Shown here piece after piece: positions 1-11,550 of a stretch of 64,000 bases of DNA. The position numbers and the translations under genes were made by a program. Under the pieces are notes generated by a model, which was given only the letters and a program-made list of their open reading frames with translations, did not search any database and was not told the DNA's origin. Every line of letters starts with the position of its first letter. Position 1 is the first letter of the stretch. This DNA is from Magnaporthiopsis rhizophila (taxonomy: Eukaryota > Ascomycota > Sordariomycetes > Magnaporthales > Magnaporthaceae), in contig PYSS01000079.1 of NCBI GenBank assembly GCA_003049465.1, forward strand, positions 848 to 64,847, written 5' to 3'.

Positions 1-1910
1 CCCCCCCTCCCCTGCTTGCGACGCTTGCCCTTCTCCTCCTGCCAGTGGAGGGGCGTACCTAACGTCGAACACCTCGCGCAGGTTGACGGCGCCAGGCGAG
101 CACAAGTCGTAGCGGCGATCTCCGTTTTGGAGCTTGCTAGCATCCAAGGCGCGGAGCTAACCATCAGGCGCTGCCTTTTCCTCGTTACGTGGTATCGGGC
201 CGGAACCGCGAATCCAAAGGTGATAATGCATAGGCGTCGATCCAGAGGTGTCGGATGTCGAGTCTGCGGCATGCGACTCTGGCCCGCTGAGGGTCTGGCT
301 GAGACAAGTCTTGTGGGACGCTACGACGCTCCTCCCGTCCGGTCTGAGCCGGGCCGCCGGTCGGTCTCTGGAGGCAACAGTGACTCGACGTCGCATTGTT
401 CTCGATGCCGGCACTATCACCAACCAGCCGAAGGTCCGATTCCGAATTCAGCGCGTCAGGACTTGAGGTCCACAATCCAGCAGCCTATTCGGACGTGGGG
501 AGCCAGCGGCAAGCGGCAAATCCCGAACGATCAGGGTCCGACACCATTCCGTGGCGGCGGCATCTGCGCCGTGGCAGCACACCGCTCTGGGCGGTCCCAA
601 ATCTTTGGGTCTATCTCTGTTAGCTCTCTCTTTTTCTTCTTCTTTTTCACCCTCTCGCTCACGTTAGGGAAGAAGGTCCCGTCGGCCGCGAAGAGGTGAA
701 AACGGGCGAGCATTCTCCCGGCGCTACCCTTACAAGCGAAAGAAAGGGAGGCGAGTCTTGGATGAGGGCAAAGTGGTGGCGGGCACTACAGCCGGGACAG
801 CCCTCCGAAGCGCCTGATGATCCTCATTGGTTACCAGTTTTGAAGGCTGGTTCAACCCTGACTGACCCGAAAGGGCGGACACGGAAGCTCCCCCGCGTCC
901 TACACGATCCACCCTGCCAACTCCACAATGCCCGGCCCCGAAGCGAGGAGGCGCTAGCCTGGGCAAGCAGCAAGCCTATTGGCCCTCCTGGAGGGGGCTA
1001 CCGCAAGCCGAGCACAGGCCAAGGCTCACGCTATTTCGCGAGGAGCCAGGATTTGCGCTAATTTTATTTCACTAGCTGCACCGAGGATCAGTTTCGGCTC
1101 GACACCCTCACAAGCGCGCCCTGGCCTGGAGCGCCTTCTCTGACCGGCCTTCCTCCCAGCCCGCTCGATTTTGCTTGTGATACATGGAGAACGGGCGAGA
1201 GCAGGCGTGGTAGCCCACCATGAAGGCTCCCAAAAAGAGGCGCGCGGGTGTGGGTTTAAAAAGCAAAGCGAGTTGTTTTGCTGCAGGAGGCGCACCTGGC
1301 AGCCGGGAATTCCTCGTCGTAATTTCGTCCTTTCAGCCACAAAAAGGCCACACGATAAGCTTTCCCACATGCAAAGTCACAAAGCCTTTGTGCAATGGTT
1401 GGGGCGGCCAGCATTGTAGGTTCAAACCACCCTAGCTTTCGGTTCAGCGTCAGGTGCAAATATTTGTGGTGGCTGCTTATTGTGACTTTATGCCGCGTAT
1501 TTGGCCCCGGCTTTGGCGCGCTACGTTGTAGTGGCGGATGTGAACCGGCTCTTTCCGTGCCTGGGGTTTGGAGAAGCAAACCTTGTCCATTGGCAATGAC
1601 GCCGATCGCTCAGGCGCAATGTGATGAACGGACGCCCAAATACGCCCGGTGGCGCCTAGGTACGCCCTCCTCATGCCACCCGCTTGCGCCTTTGCTGTCC
1701 CGAGAATCTAGAACCACCTGCTTCCCCTCGGTGTCTGGCCACTAATTTCCACCTCAGAGCACCCTTGAAGCATGGAAGTGGCTCCAAAATGTAGCACTCC
1801 CAGCAAAATATAAACCGTCTTTGTCTCCTGCGGCGGGATGAAACAAGATATCCAGCTGCTCGGGTCCCGAGACCTCGGCACAGTCCCCAAGCTCTCCGTA
1901 TGTTCGCCGC
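1..1910. other. No gene recognised
   Basis: Open frames here are short, overlap on both strands and show no recognisable domain, signal peptide or convincing intron-exon structure. The last few hundred bases probably serve as the promoter and 5' leader of the 7TM gene that starts at 1911. A purely non-coding transcript cannot be excluded from sequence alone. Confidence 0.5.
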
Positions 1911-3359
1911 TTGCCCCCCATGTCGTCCAACTCGACCGACGCCTTGGCTTACCGGCGGAACGAGGACCGGGCCAGTTACGGCGTCCCAATCAGCATCATC
2001 TGCCCAGCCATTGCACTTTTCCTTGTCGTTCTCCGCATTTACACGCGAGCTTTCCTAGTCAAGAAGGTCTTTTTAGAAGACTACGCTATAGTTGCGGCTA
2101 CGGTACGTGGCGGGATCCTTAGCCGCCGCCTTTAATCCCATTTAAATCTTAAATTTATGCTTATCTCGACATTTTTAGGTTTTTTCCATCCTTGTCTCCG
2201 TTCTGATCGTGATTGGTAAGTTGTAGGACGTGTTCCGGACCGGCCGGGTCCGCTCCAAGGTTGGCCCTTATACTAATATTCCCAGCATTTTCCAATGGCA
2301 ATGGAAGACATTTCGAGACAGTCAGCCCCGAAGAGTTTGCCCGCATCCTAAAGGTATATTGTTGAAAACCCCAACTCCCTCAGGCAGTGCATACGGCGCA
2401 GCAACTAATCGCAACGGATATTTTATAACAGATTGCTCCAGCCATTCATATAAGTTACACCACAACACACTTATTTCTCAAGCTATCCATCGTATTACAA
2501 TATATCCGAATCAGCGTTATGGATTGCGAAAAGCATTTATGCTATGCACTTGTTACGATTATAATCTGCGGGTCTTTATCTTTTATTGTTGTTTCTTTTA
2601 CTTCCTGCATACCTATTCACGCCATATGGACACCTAACGTTCCGGGAGCCGTCTGCATCAATAATACCGCCTCATTCACCGCAAATCAACTTTACCAGAT
2701 CCTTATGGATTTCGCCATTCTTATCGGCCCCTTTCTTATTCTTCGACACTTAACTATCCCTTGGCCACAACGAATTCTTCTTGGCTTCGTTTTGGCTCTT
2801 GGCGCAATGTAAATCAAGTTTCTATTTTTTCTTTTTTTTCTTTTTTTTTTTTTTTTTAAGTACGTCGGATAAGTGAAACCGGTAGCTAACGCATCCTCTC
2901 GCTCGTCGTTTTTACTTTAGGGCGAGTACTGTATCTGTCTTGCGTTTGCAGGTACTTCGACAGTCGACAACTTCGACAGACAGAACATGGGATAAAGTCC
3001 CCAGCGGCTTGTACGCCATCATCGAAGTAAATGTTGGTATTACCTGCTCATGCATCGTTACCCTAAGGCCACTATTCGGTCGATGGCGGTGGCTTTCCAA
3101 CGGAAGGAAATCAGAGCCGCCACGAATAACTCCTGCGCAAAAGCCCCCGCGCCCCATGGACCCCTTTTCGGTGGGTACCGAGAGTACCCAAGTCCTCACT
3201 GTGTCCGACGATGTGGAGCTTGGCGCCGTGCACACGGCCAGCTATGGGGGAGGGGCAGCTCTTCCGGCATGGCCCGCTCCTCCGCCGGCGGCGCAATATC
3301 AGAGCGCAGCTCCCCGCTGCCGGTCAGACGATGGGCAGCACACCAGCAAACGCCTGTGA
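1911..3359 (+). CDS. Fungal Rhodopsin-domain 7TM (PTH11/SAT4-like) membrane protein
   Basis: Five exons restore one frame: 1911-2102, 2179-2215, 2286-2353, 2432-2808 and 2921-3359, all with GT..AG introns, giving about 370 residues. An alternative start lies at 1920. Seven hydrophobic segments are visible: around the PISIICPAIALFLVVLRIYTR stretch, after LEDYAIVAA, around HLFLKLSIVLQYIR, around TIIICGSLSFIVV, around LMDFAILIGPFLIL, around LLGFVLALGAMASTVSVLR, and around IIEVNVGITCSCIVTLRPLF. The order and the charged loops match the fungal Rhodopsin-domain family, whose members include PTH11-related G-protein-coupled-receptor-like proteins. No CFEM cysteine domain precedes TM1. The tail of about 85 residues after TM7 is hydrophilic and proline-rich. 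Exons 2-4 are markedly AT-rich compared with exons 1 and 5, yet the frame is intact. Ligand and role are unknown. Confidence 0.85.
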
Positions 3360-4004
3360 CCGAAGGCTCCGATCACCCGGACCCATGTCACCCAGCCTGG
3401 CAACAAATGATACCAGGTAATGGCCGCGCTCGACCGGGCCTGCCGCAGCGTGCAGGGAGTGCTTCCGCAGCGACGCCTTGCTCGCCGCCGCCGGAATGCT
3501 CACTCGTCTCGGCTTCATTTCTCCCTCGGGTATTCGTGCCCTGCAGGCACCCTAACCGGCGGCCCCAGCCGTGCCTGCGGACAGCACTCAGACGTCATGG
3601 CCAACAGGAAAGGACTCGGGACCGCCGCCCGGATTAGCAGTGTGGCCAAGGCTCCCTGACGTCGCTCCCAAAAGCGAGATGCGCCGCCTTGTTGGCTTCG
3701 TTCATCATGTGGGATCGACTTTTTCTTGGTATCATCACGATTAATAGACATGGTTTTATTTTCCTTAATTGCCAATCCATGTTCGTTTGAGAAGTTGGAA
3801 CCTCGGAGTTTTTTTTTTCCATATCGCGCAAGAGACAACCCGAGCAAACACGTGATATTGATTCAATTGCTCCAGTGGTCGACAATTTGGCGCATGAAGC
3901 CGCCATGATGTTGCTAGCGCAGGGGTGAAGCACCATCCATCCATCGAGTGGACAGCCAGGCGTAGGCCCCTGATATAACGGGAAGGGAGCCCCTTTTCTA
4001 GTAG
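3360..4004. other. No gene recognised; upstream of P450 relic
   Basis: No exon encoding the missing P450 N-terminus (membrane anchor and proline hinge) could be found here, although a splice-acceptor-like TAG lies directly before 4005. Short frames on both strands carry no recognisable motif. Confidence 0.4.
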
Positions 4005-5474
4005 CTCGCGTGGAGGGACATCATGGGCCACCGGGCGAGCACGAGCACGAGCACGAGCGCGAGCAGCAGCGCAAGGGGTGGTGGTGGTGGTGGGGTTGGG
4101 AATGATGCGGCTGAGATGGAGAAGTGGCACCGGTTCTACCGGCCCATCGAGGGCCTCCCGCGCAACATCATCTCGGCCGGCAGGGAGGAGCACGCGTTGC
4201 TACGGCGGACCATTGCGCACGGGTTCAGCGACCGCAGCATGCGGGCGCAGCAGCCGTTGATCAAGTGGTATATAGATCTGCTGGTGAAGAGGCTGAGGGA
4301 CAGCTCGGCGGGCGGAACGGCGGCGGTCGATATCGCGGTGTGGTATAATTTCACGGCGTTTGATGTGATTGGGGATCTGGCGTTAGGGGAGAGGTAGGTC
4401 TTCCTACGGGACCTTCGGGATCGGCGGTGGTCGTACGGTGCACACCAACCGTACCGATGATGCTGACGGTGAGCCAGTTTTGGGTGCCTAGAGAACTCGG
4501 CGTACCACCCCTGGGTCAAGTCCATCTTCGGGCTTGCCCGCGCCGGCACCGTGTTTCAGAGCTTGGCTCACTACCCGCCGCTCGGCCAGTTGATGCTGTT
4601 TTTTGTCCCTTCGACGCTTTCAAAGGAGTATGAGAGGCAGTTGTAAATAACCTTGGAGATGCTGAAAAAAAACATATGCAAGCGGGCAAGGATCGGCCGG
4701 ATTTAATCGAGGGCCTGCTCGAACGGGCCAATGAATAGGTGGGTTACCTCTGCTGCCGCACTTTGTATACTGTCAAAGATGATGCTGACGGGAATAAGGG
4801 GCTCACACTCGAGAAACTCCAGGCCAACAGTGGCATCCTCGTTATTGCCGGGTCTAAAACCACCGCTACCCTGCTCTCGGGAGTGACATACCTCCTCGGG
4901 ACGAATCCGGACGCGGTAAAGAAACTCACGGCCGAGATCCGTGGGGCGTTCAAATCGGAAGACGGAATTAACTTCGAAAGCGTCAGCAAGCTGCCCTATC
5001 TTCTGGCATGCCTGAACGAAGCCCTCCGGATGTACCCCCCTGTGTCCAACCGGACTGCCGCGCGTGGTGCCACAAGGAGGTGTGACCATCGCTGATCACT
5101 ACGTCCCCGAGAAGGCGAGCTGGAAAAAAAAACTTGGGAAAATTCACCAACGAGATCAAGACTGACATGTCTTGTACAGCCCGGCGTGGCCATTTACCAA
5201 TGGGCAATGTATCACAACGATGGCACTTCAAGGACCCCTTCGGTATCACCCCGAGCGGTGGCTAGGCGACCCAGCTTTTGCGGGCAAGCACAAGGAGGCG
5301 TTCCAGCCCTTCCACCTGGGTCCTCGCAACTGCTTGGGCAGGAATATTGCTTACATCGAGATGCGCTTGATTCTGGCTCGCGTGCTGTGGAACTTTGACC
5401 TGCGCATTGCCGAGGACAGTTTGAACTGGATGAGCAAGCAGCGGATTTACAACCTGTGGGAGAGGGGTAAGTAG
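4005..5474 (+). pseudogene. Cytochrome P450 monooxygenase pseudogene, truncated and frameshifted
   Basis: Translation in shifting frames gives a P450. Residues WRDIMGHR sit near 4011-4034. An I-helix segment AGSKTTAT lies near 4840-4870, followed by an ExxR-like helix (NEALRMYPP) near 5015-5040. The heme-binding loop FHLGPRNCLG, with its cysteine ligand, lies near 5309-5340. The first ~90 residues of a normal P450 are missing. Lesions seen: in-frame TAA at 4644-4646; frame change in the A8 run 4665-4672; in-frame TAG at 4736-4738 beside an intron; an extra T near 5045; and two single-base losses near 5222-5245. One intron would need a GC donor (near 5116), so that site may be a natural GC-AG intron. 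The reading stops after WERGK at 5474, short of a normal C-terminus. No secondary-metabolism partner genes are adjacent. Sequencing error could explain one indel but not the whole set. Confidence 0.85.
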
Positions 5475-6264
5475 TACTGCTGCAGGATGGCACAGGTATA
5501 GCAGTGTGCCATATAGCCATAACGGTGTGTAATTACTGTACCGAGTTCCAGCTAGCCCTGGCCGAGGCTGGCTGTGGTAAACAGTCTGCCAGTATCCAGT
5601 GTACAGTAGATGGGCCATAGCCCTGGCTCGCGGCAGCCGCTCTAGATTGCGGGAACTCAGAAAGGTATTGCAGAGCCTCGGGGTATGTGCCTCCGTTTTC
5701 ACTAGATCAAGAAATCAGGTTGTTGTTGAAATGTTTAAAGCCTGGTTGGCGGGCCTGGGGAGAGCGGGGCAATCAATCATGGGAGGGTCGCGATGCATTA
5801 CTCATCATTATCAATCCTCAACGCACGCAGGCAATGGTTGTACCATTATTAGTGTACCTACGGATAGAGAGAACAATGGTACTAAACGTTGCAAGATGTT
5901 ACCCTTTTACTCCGCGTCATATGTGCGGCGGCCGTTTGCCCAGATCGAGGCGTGCCGCATGCATGGTAGCGCGGAGGGGTTGCCAAAACAAAAGATCGGT
6001 TCCAGCGGAACCTATCATGAGAGACCGGACATGGGATATGGGCCGTTCTGCGTACCGTCGATGAGACGCCGATTCGATGCCACCTTCCAGTTTGCCAACA
6101 CAGGGTCTTACGCGAGAGGCACGCCAGAATCGCGGATGAGATCACAGATTGGGGCACGAGATCGAGGAGACCGGAGTGTATAAGTCGCAGCTCCGACTAG
6201 CCGCTCCTTGAAGAGTAGTCCTCTCACCAGACGTCGCCCGCTACTCTCGCCAGAAACCAGCACG
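5475..6264. other. No gene; probable promoter of the secreted-protein gene
   Basis: A frame of about 190 codons is open on the plus strand (5599-6183), but its product has no domain, signal peptide or composition bias of a real protein. The 3' half probably holds the promoter and leader of the gene starting at 6265. Confidence 0.4.
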
Positions 6265-8140
6265 ATGGCAAAAGCACGTTTGCTGCGCAGCTCTGCTGCC
6301 CTGATACTTGTGCAACTCGCCTTGGCCATCGATATCCCTGCGACCCCCGCCTGGCCGTCCGGCCAATGCACCGATAAGTCGCTCACGATCCCCAGCTGGA
6401 TCATCTCCGATTACAAGTCTTCCGGCGGTACCACGACCTTCTCCGTGGCCAACCGCGCGTCGGGCACCGCGGGATCCGTGAGCTGCGCTTCCTCGGCCTG
6501 CAAGGTAAGCGGAAACGCAAAGCTCAGTGCTTCTCTGTCGTCGAGTTCCACCGGTGCGCTGGTGGAGTTGAAGGAGAGCTGGGACTGCAGCGACTTGGGC
6601 CAAACGTATGTGCAGCACACCTTGAAGCCATCTGCACTCCTCCGTGCGACTAAATCTGGACCAGGTTGCACTTCGACGCCACGGGCGGCGCGTCCATCTC
6701 CTCTCTGCGGTGCTCGGGCGGTGACTGCAGCTCGCCGATCCCACACCTTGTCTACGGCTCTCTCTCGTCTCCCGGCCCTCTCACGCCGGCACAGCCGTCG
6801 CCGCCAACGGGCTATAACGCCTCCACCTGCGCCGATGTAGGCCGGACCGGGCTGTGGACCGTCAGCCAGCTGTCGTTCCAGAACTACACGCAGCGCCAGT
6901 GTAACGAATCCATCGGCGGCTACTGTCAGGACCCCAATTACCATGATCAGGGCTTGTTCCTGAGCCTGAGCCTCACGAACCACGCCATCGGCTGGAGTGT
7001 CAGCTGCAATCTGGTGCTGCCCGGGGCTCCGACTAACCCTCTGACCGCCACGCCGCTGAGTTGTGCTGCCGGCGGCTTCAACGGCATCTCGGTCGACGTG
7101 ACTTGGACAGGTGTTGCGCCCAACTTCCAACTCCAGATCGACAGTGTGCATTACTGCCTGGAAAATCCCGAGACGAACGTGAATCCGTGAGTAAAACAGC
7201 TCCAAGGTAGCCTTTTACCCGGAGACTTGTATTGACAACGAGAGAAGGTCCGTCGTCGTCGCAACCGGCAACATCCCTGTCCGCATGAGCTGCTCCTCCC
7301 ATGCCGGAACCAGCGGCCAGGCCGACGACGTCGTCACCCTCTGTGCCGACGCATCCAGCTCCCACGCCATCGACGGCAAGCTCGTCAAGAAGGAGTCGGA
7401 GCCGGCCTTCTCGCTCGTTACGGCACTGCCCGCTTCCGGGGGCTGCACCGTCAACAGCTTCGCGAATCCTACGTGGCGCGTGGGATACGGGTGGTACGCC
7501 ACGAGCCGAGACAGCATGAGCCTGTCGAACGTGGCCATCGCCCTGGGGAACCCGGCATTTGAATTGCAGTTTTTCTTGCCCCAGGGAGCGAACAACCTGC
7601 CCGGAGCAAAGGATCCGAACACGGTGTAAGTTTCCCTTGTCTTCGGGGCCGTTGTGGTTCAACTGTCGGCTTTCGCCGCCTGGCGGAAGAGCTCCGGCTG
7701 ACCTGCGGATGCGATCTCTAAATTTAGTTACAGCTGCCTCTGGGGAAACGGCGGCAACTGGCTGCCCTGGAACTGCACCTTTGCCCTGAACTGGAAGACG
7801 AACATGCTCCAGCTCAACCAGGTGTGGGAGTGCAACGACAAGGACTCTGCTCATCCGTACGTCTCCAAATATTTCCATGGCTCGTTGTTTCCCTCAGGGC
7901 CACCACGCGGTCCGTTTTCGAAATCGCAAGCTTTTCTGACCTCCTCCATATTACAGGCTGTACTTTAGCGGCCAAGGCACAATCGACCTGGCGAAAAATC
8001 CCAACTTCAGCTGCACCAACGACCAGTCTAACTCGGCTACCTGCCAGTGGCGTCAGACGTCTCGTTCGGGCACGGCGTATCCAATCCCCAAGGTGACGGT
8101 AGGCCTGACGAATGTCGAACCGCCGAAGCCGCCCCGATAG
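6265..8140 (+). CDS. Secreted cysteine-rich protein of unknown function
   Basis: Five exons join cleanly: 6265-6605, 6665-7186, 7248-7625, 7728-7856 and 7957-8140, about 517 residues. The start at 6265 was chosen because it opens directly into a signal peptide (MAKARLL, then a hydrophobic core SSAALILVQLALA) with a plausible cleavage site near residue 22. An ATG 57 bases upstream would bury that peptide. The mature part has many spaced cysteines, several NxS/T sites and repeated beta-like blocks of similar style (for example WSVSCNLVL, VPVRMSCSS-like and WECNDKDSA segments). This suggests a disulfide-stabilised extracellular or cell-wall protein. No GPI-anchor tail is evident; the protein ends in EPPKPPR. 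I do not recognise a catalytic motif or named family. Confidence 0.8.
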
Positions 8141-8365
8141 TGGACCAAAGGCGAATGAGAAGCCCAGGACCGAAGATCCCTGGTAGGACGGCGACGCTGC
8201 CTGATAGGGGTTGTTTCCTCCTCGTGGGCGCCTGGGGGAAGGTGGCCCTCTCTGCACCGCTCCTTGTGCCAAAACTGGCCCAATGTTCTTTTGTTGTTGT
8301 GCTGTTGGAATAAGTAATCAGGGGAATCTCTTGAGCTGATTCCTGCCAGTAAAGTCATGCCGCTC

Positions 8366-8367
<2 letters not shown>

Positions 8368-8405
<38 letters not shown>
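8368..8405. repeat. Homopolymer T tract (38 nt)
   Basis: An uninterrupted run of 38 T lies about 230 bases after the secreted-protein gene and about 85 bases beyond the 3' end of the minus-strand DUF3435 relic. Its exact length is likely unstable and prone to assembly error. Confidence 0.9.
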
Positions 8406-8407
<2 letters not shown>

Positions 8408-8489
8408 TGTGAATAGTCATGGCGTTATTGTTTTCTTTTGTTTGTATCTGCGTCTTTTTCCTTGTCTTCGTTTGTGATCGTGTCCAGAC

Positions 8490-9975
8490 AGTTAAATATG
8501 GNCGGACTGCGCACTCGGCCGGGCACGCTTGCACCTGGCCGTCTCTCGCTTGTCGCAGAGCGCGACCATAAGCTCGGCGACCTGGATGCGGCGTTCGAGC
8601 AGCGCTGCCGCGCTCAGGTCTTGCGGCTGGTGGCAGAGCATCTCGGCCAGCTGCGCGCGTTCGGGTACCTGAAGGTCGATGGTCGGTTCGACATGCTCCT
8701 CTTCTTCCTCCTCTCCGCGCGCTTGTCGTTCGATGTCCCAGGTCGGACGGTTGTAGAAGTAGTCGGCACGATAGTCCTTTATGACCTTCTTTATACGCTG
8801 ATCTTTCTTGGTCCTGATTTGCCTGGTAAGATCCCGAATCTCTTGTTCGTTGTCCTGGCCTCGGATGCGGTACTGGCCACTCTTGAGCATCTGTCTGCGC
8901 TGCTCCAGTTGGATAATTTCAGGATCGGGCTGCAGGTCCCGCCAGACTTCGGCGGGGACTATATCCCGGCCCGCGCGCGCGTCGCCCGCATGGCACTGAT
9001 GTGCATAAGCATCTCGATAAGCGCATCTTCGTGTGGCTCGTGCAGGACTGCGTTCTGAAGGTGAAACTTCACCTTGGCGTTGATGTATGCGCTATTGAAC
9101 GTGGCCCACTTGGGGTCGCGACGCATCATCCGGTCGCCGACAGCATCGGGTGCGTTCCCTAGATAAAGTCAGCGAGATCGTTCGCCGGAGCATGAAAACG
9201 ACATGGCATTTGCTTCGTTTGCCGCACCACGGCGAAAATCTTTCGGCTGCATAGGCTTCTCCTGCCCGGCATCCAGCGACTGCTATGCCATATCGTCTCG
9301 TAGCTTAGAATACTGCAGGGCCTTTTCCCGTAGCAGAGCGCCTTAGGGCGTCCGCGCCCCAAGGTTTCAGTTGATAGCATCTCGTCTACCATCTTGGCCT
9401 CTTCATCCGTCAGTTTCGCATCATCATCTTCTTCACCCGCTCCGACCTGCGCGGCGACATAGTCAGTATCGGATTGGCGCAGCTTGTGGCTCATCGCCTG
9501 TGCCCCATCGGAGGGGGGGGATAGCCTTGGGACCGTTGGGACTGTAGATCTCTTCCCAAGCGCCATCCTTGGGCTTCCTTTTCTCGTTGTCCACGATCTC
9601 GGCAGGTCGGCATCCGGTACACGCAAGGAAGAGGTAGCATCCCGTCAGGTTAACACGATGCCGCTCCCGAGGGAAAATGCTCGTGTCATAAGCTATATCG
9701 AACGTGAGGAGAACCAGCAGATCGTTCCAATCGGCCAGTCGCTTGTCCGCCACATTGGGTGCTCGGAGGCGGTGTTTGCGTATCAGCTCAGTATCGTGCC
9801 ACTGTAAACGTGTTAGTATGCTAGCGGCATGGATATATGGTGTTTGCCTTAACCTTTTGAACCTCTTTGCTGTCATTGCAGTTCATATACCGGCCGACCT
9901 TCCGTGCATACAGTTGCTTGTACCGACGGAAATACTCCCACGATGTGTCCCACGAAAAGATTAACATGAACGAAA
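8490..9975 (-). pseudogene. FluG/DUF3435-type tyrosine-recombinase-like gene relic
   Basis: Reading the minus strand from about 9975 gives segments typical of fungal FluG-domain/DUF3435 proteins. In order: FSWDTSWEYFRRYKQLY; an intron at 9853-9802 with a CTAAC branch site; WHDTELIRKHRLRAPN; DTSIFPRERHRV; and TGCRPAEIVD, which contains the first conserved arginine of the tyrosine-recombinase-like fold. After a C8 run (plus-strand G8, about 9513-9520) the frame shifts to a stretch ending GRGRPKALCYGK near 9335. A degraded or deleted middle follows (9330-9160). The C-terminal block RRDPKWATFNSAYIN to EVWRDLQPDPEII and then ERRIQVAELMVALC ends near 8495. The zinc finger often found at the end of this family is absent. 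An ambiguous base (N) lies at 8502. DUF3435 proteins include Starship captains, but nothing here shows an element boundary. Confidence 0.75.
8502..8502. other. Ambiguous base (N)
   Basis: A single undetermined base lies near the 3' end of the DUF3435 relic, marking a spot of low assembly quality close to the long T tract. Confidence 0.95.
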
Positions 9976-10174
9976 CAAATTCACTGCCAATGTTACATAC
10001 AGGTAGTAACTGAACTGGTTACCTCGTCTCCCTTGTGGCGGGACAATCTGTTGTGCGTAGCATAGGCTCACTACCTTCGCCCTTCGACGGCACCCAAAAC
10101 ACACGCTTTCTCACTCCAACCACCTGGCCCCGAGATTTGCAACATGGCCGATCACAGAGTCATTCACCATTCGC

Positions 10175-10204
10175 CATTCATTCATTCATTCATTCATTCA
10201 TTCA
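10175..10204. repeat. ATTC tetranucleotide microsatellite
   Basis: About seven consecutive copies of ATTC/CATT lie in intergenic DNA. Confidence 0.9.
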
Positions 10205-10860
10205 ACTGACTGGCTCGCCTATCGAACTTCCTGCTCAAGTAGAGGCGCGAGGCCCTGCCTTTGGCGCTGGCTTCCTCCCCAACCCAACCCACTTTCGTCT
10301 CTTGCTGACTTCCTTCTTCTTTCACTCCACTTCACTCACTCCCGAGGGTATAAACATGGCCTTTTGGTTTTGCCCGTCCCAAAAATCCAAACAGGGGGTC
10401 AATCAATCAAATCACCGACAGCATAGAATGAAACGGGGGGTGGGAGCGGCTTCGTTCCCAGAAAAAAGAAGGAAAAAAAAACAAAAACGAAAAAAAAGCA
10501 AACACGGATATGAACGCCAATACAAAACCGGAACTGAAAGAAAGAAAGAGAAAGTCCCTCCCCATCCCAGTTTCTCCCAAACCCCTTGATTCTCCCTCAA
10601 TGATTTTGCAGCGAGTCGACTTTTATCACCCGTCATAACAGATGTATCTCGTGGCCGAACCGGGTAGTCTTCGTGCCACCAGACTCCCTCTCATGTTAGC
10701 AATGCGCCCCCTGTTCTGGGCCGCGACTCGGAAAGCAACGTGTGCTCTAAAACGGGGTGACGTGGTGCGAGACGACCACAAAAGGAGGTTGTTTGTTGTT
10801 CCTTCACTGCGCGCCCTGACTGACGCACGGAAAGAGAGCAGCGAATGTAGCCAAGGGGAA

Positions 10861-10883
10861 GAGAGAGAGAGAGAGAGAGAGAG
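10861..10883. repeat. GA dinucleotide microsatellite
   Basis: About eleven GA units lie in a broader purine-rich strand. It could be a polypyrimidine element of a minus-strand transcript. Confidence 0.85.
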
Positions 10884-11550
10884 TCGGCTCGAGAAAAGAA
10901 GAGCGGGACTGTGAGATAAGAAAGATGTGGTAAAAACATCACAAAAGAAACCCGCTGAAGCATGTCGCACTCAAAGTGGCACGACGCCAAAGCCCTCACA
11001 ATGACGTAAGGTAGGTAAGGTATATAATTAAGCCCATGCAATGGAAATGATGCTTCCTTCTTTTTTTGTGCATATTGTGTTTTGGGCACCCGTCGGCTCG
11101 TCGCGAACACGACGCTGGGCCCAACCTCTGGTGCAGGGAGTTCGCGAGTCATTTTGACTGTCCAATCCCGGATATGAAAGGGGAGGAGGGTCCTGCAAAG
11201 ACGGTGGGCCGCTGCCGCGGTTGTTGCTTGATTAGGAAGACTGATGCGTGATCCCGGCAACGGGCAGCCTCAGAGCTCCTGTAACGCCAGCAGCAAGCGA
11301 GGACATGTTTGACCGAGCGTGATTCTGTGGCCTTCGTGCTGGGCCGCAGATAAACAACCGTGACACTCTTGCAGGGGGTAAGATCGTGGCTGGCGTCCGC
11401 CGTCGACAGCAGCCGAGAGAACGCGACGTGGTCCCGGGGAGTCGATACGCAAACGTGCTCACAGGGACGCGCTAGGATGACTGAAAATGTATTATGGCAG
11501 GGCAGCCGGTGGGCGCATTGGCTTGGTAAACGGGCGGGAGAGGTCGCTCA

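Larger units (their letters stand above)
9976..11550. other. Intergenic, repeat-rich, no gene recognised
   Basis: This lies downstream of BEM1 (minus strand) and upstream of the relic. It holds an ATTC tetranucleotide array (10175-10204), purine-rich stretches around 10440-10560 and a GA array (10861-10883). No frame shows a domain or spliced structure. Confidence 0.5.

Noticed and set aside
838..1435. tRNA T-loop-like GGTTCAA motifs near 850 and 1420
   Set aside because: Flanking bases do not form a T-stem, and no acceptor or anticodon arm is present.
5599..6183. 194-codon plus-strand open frame
   Set aside because: No domain, no signal peptide, and no codon or composition pattern of a real protein.
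8368..9975. DUF3435 relic as a processed retrocopy with a poly(A) tail (T38 on the plus strand)
   Set aside because: A consensus intron with branch site remains at 9853-9802, so the copy did not pass through spliced mRNA. Long T tracts are also common elsewhere in the window.
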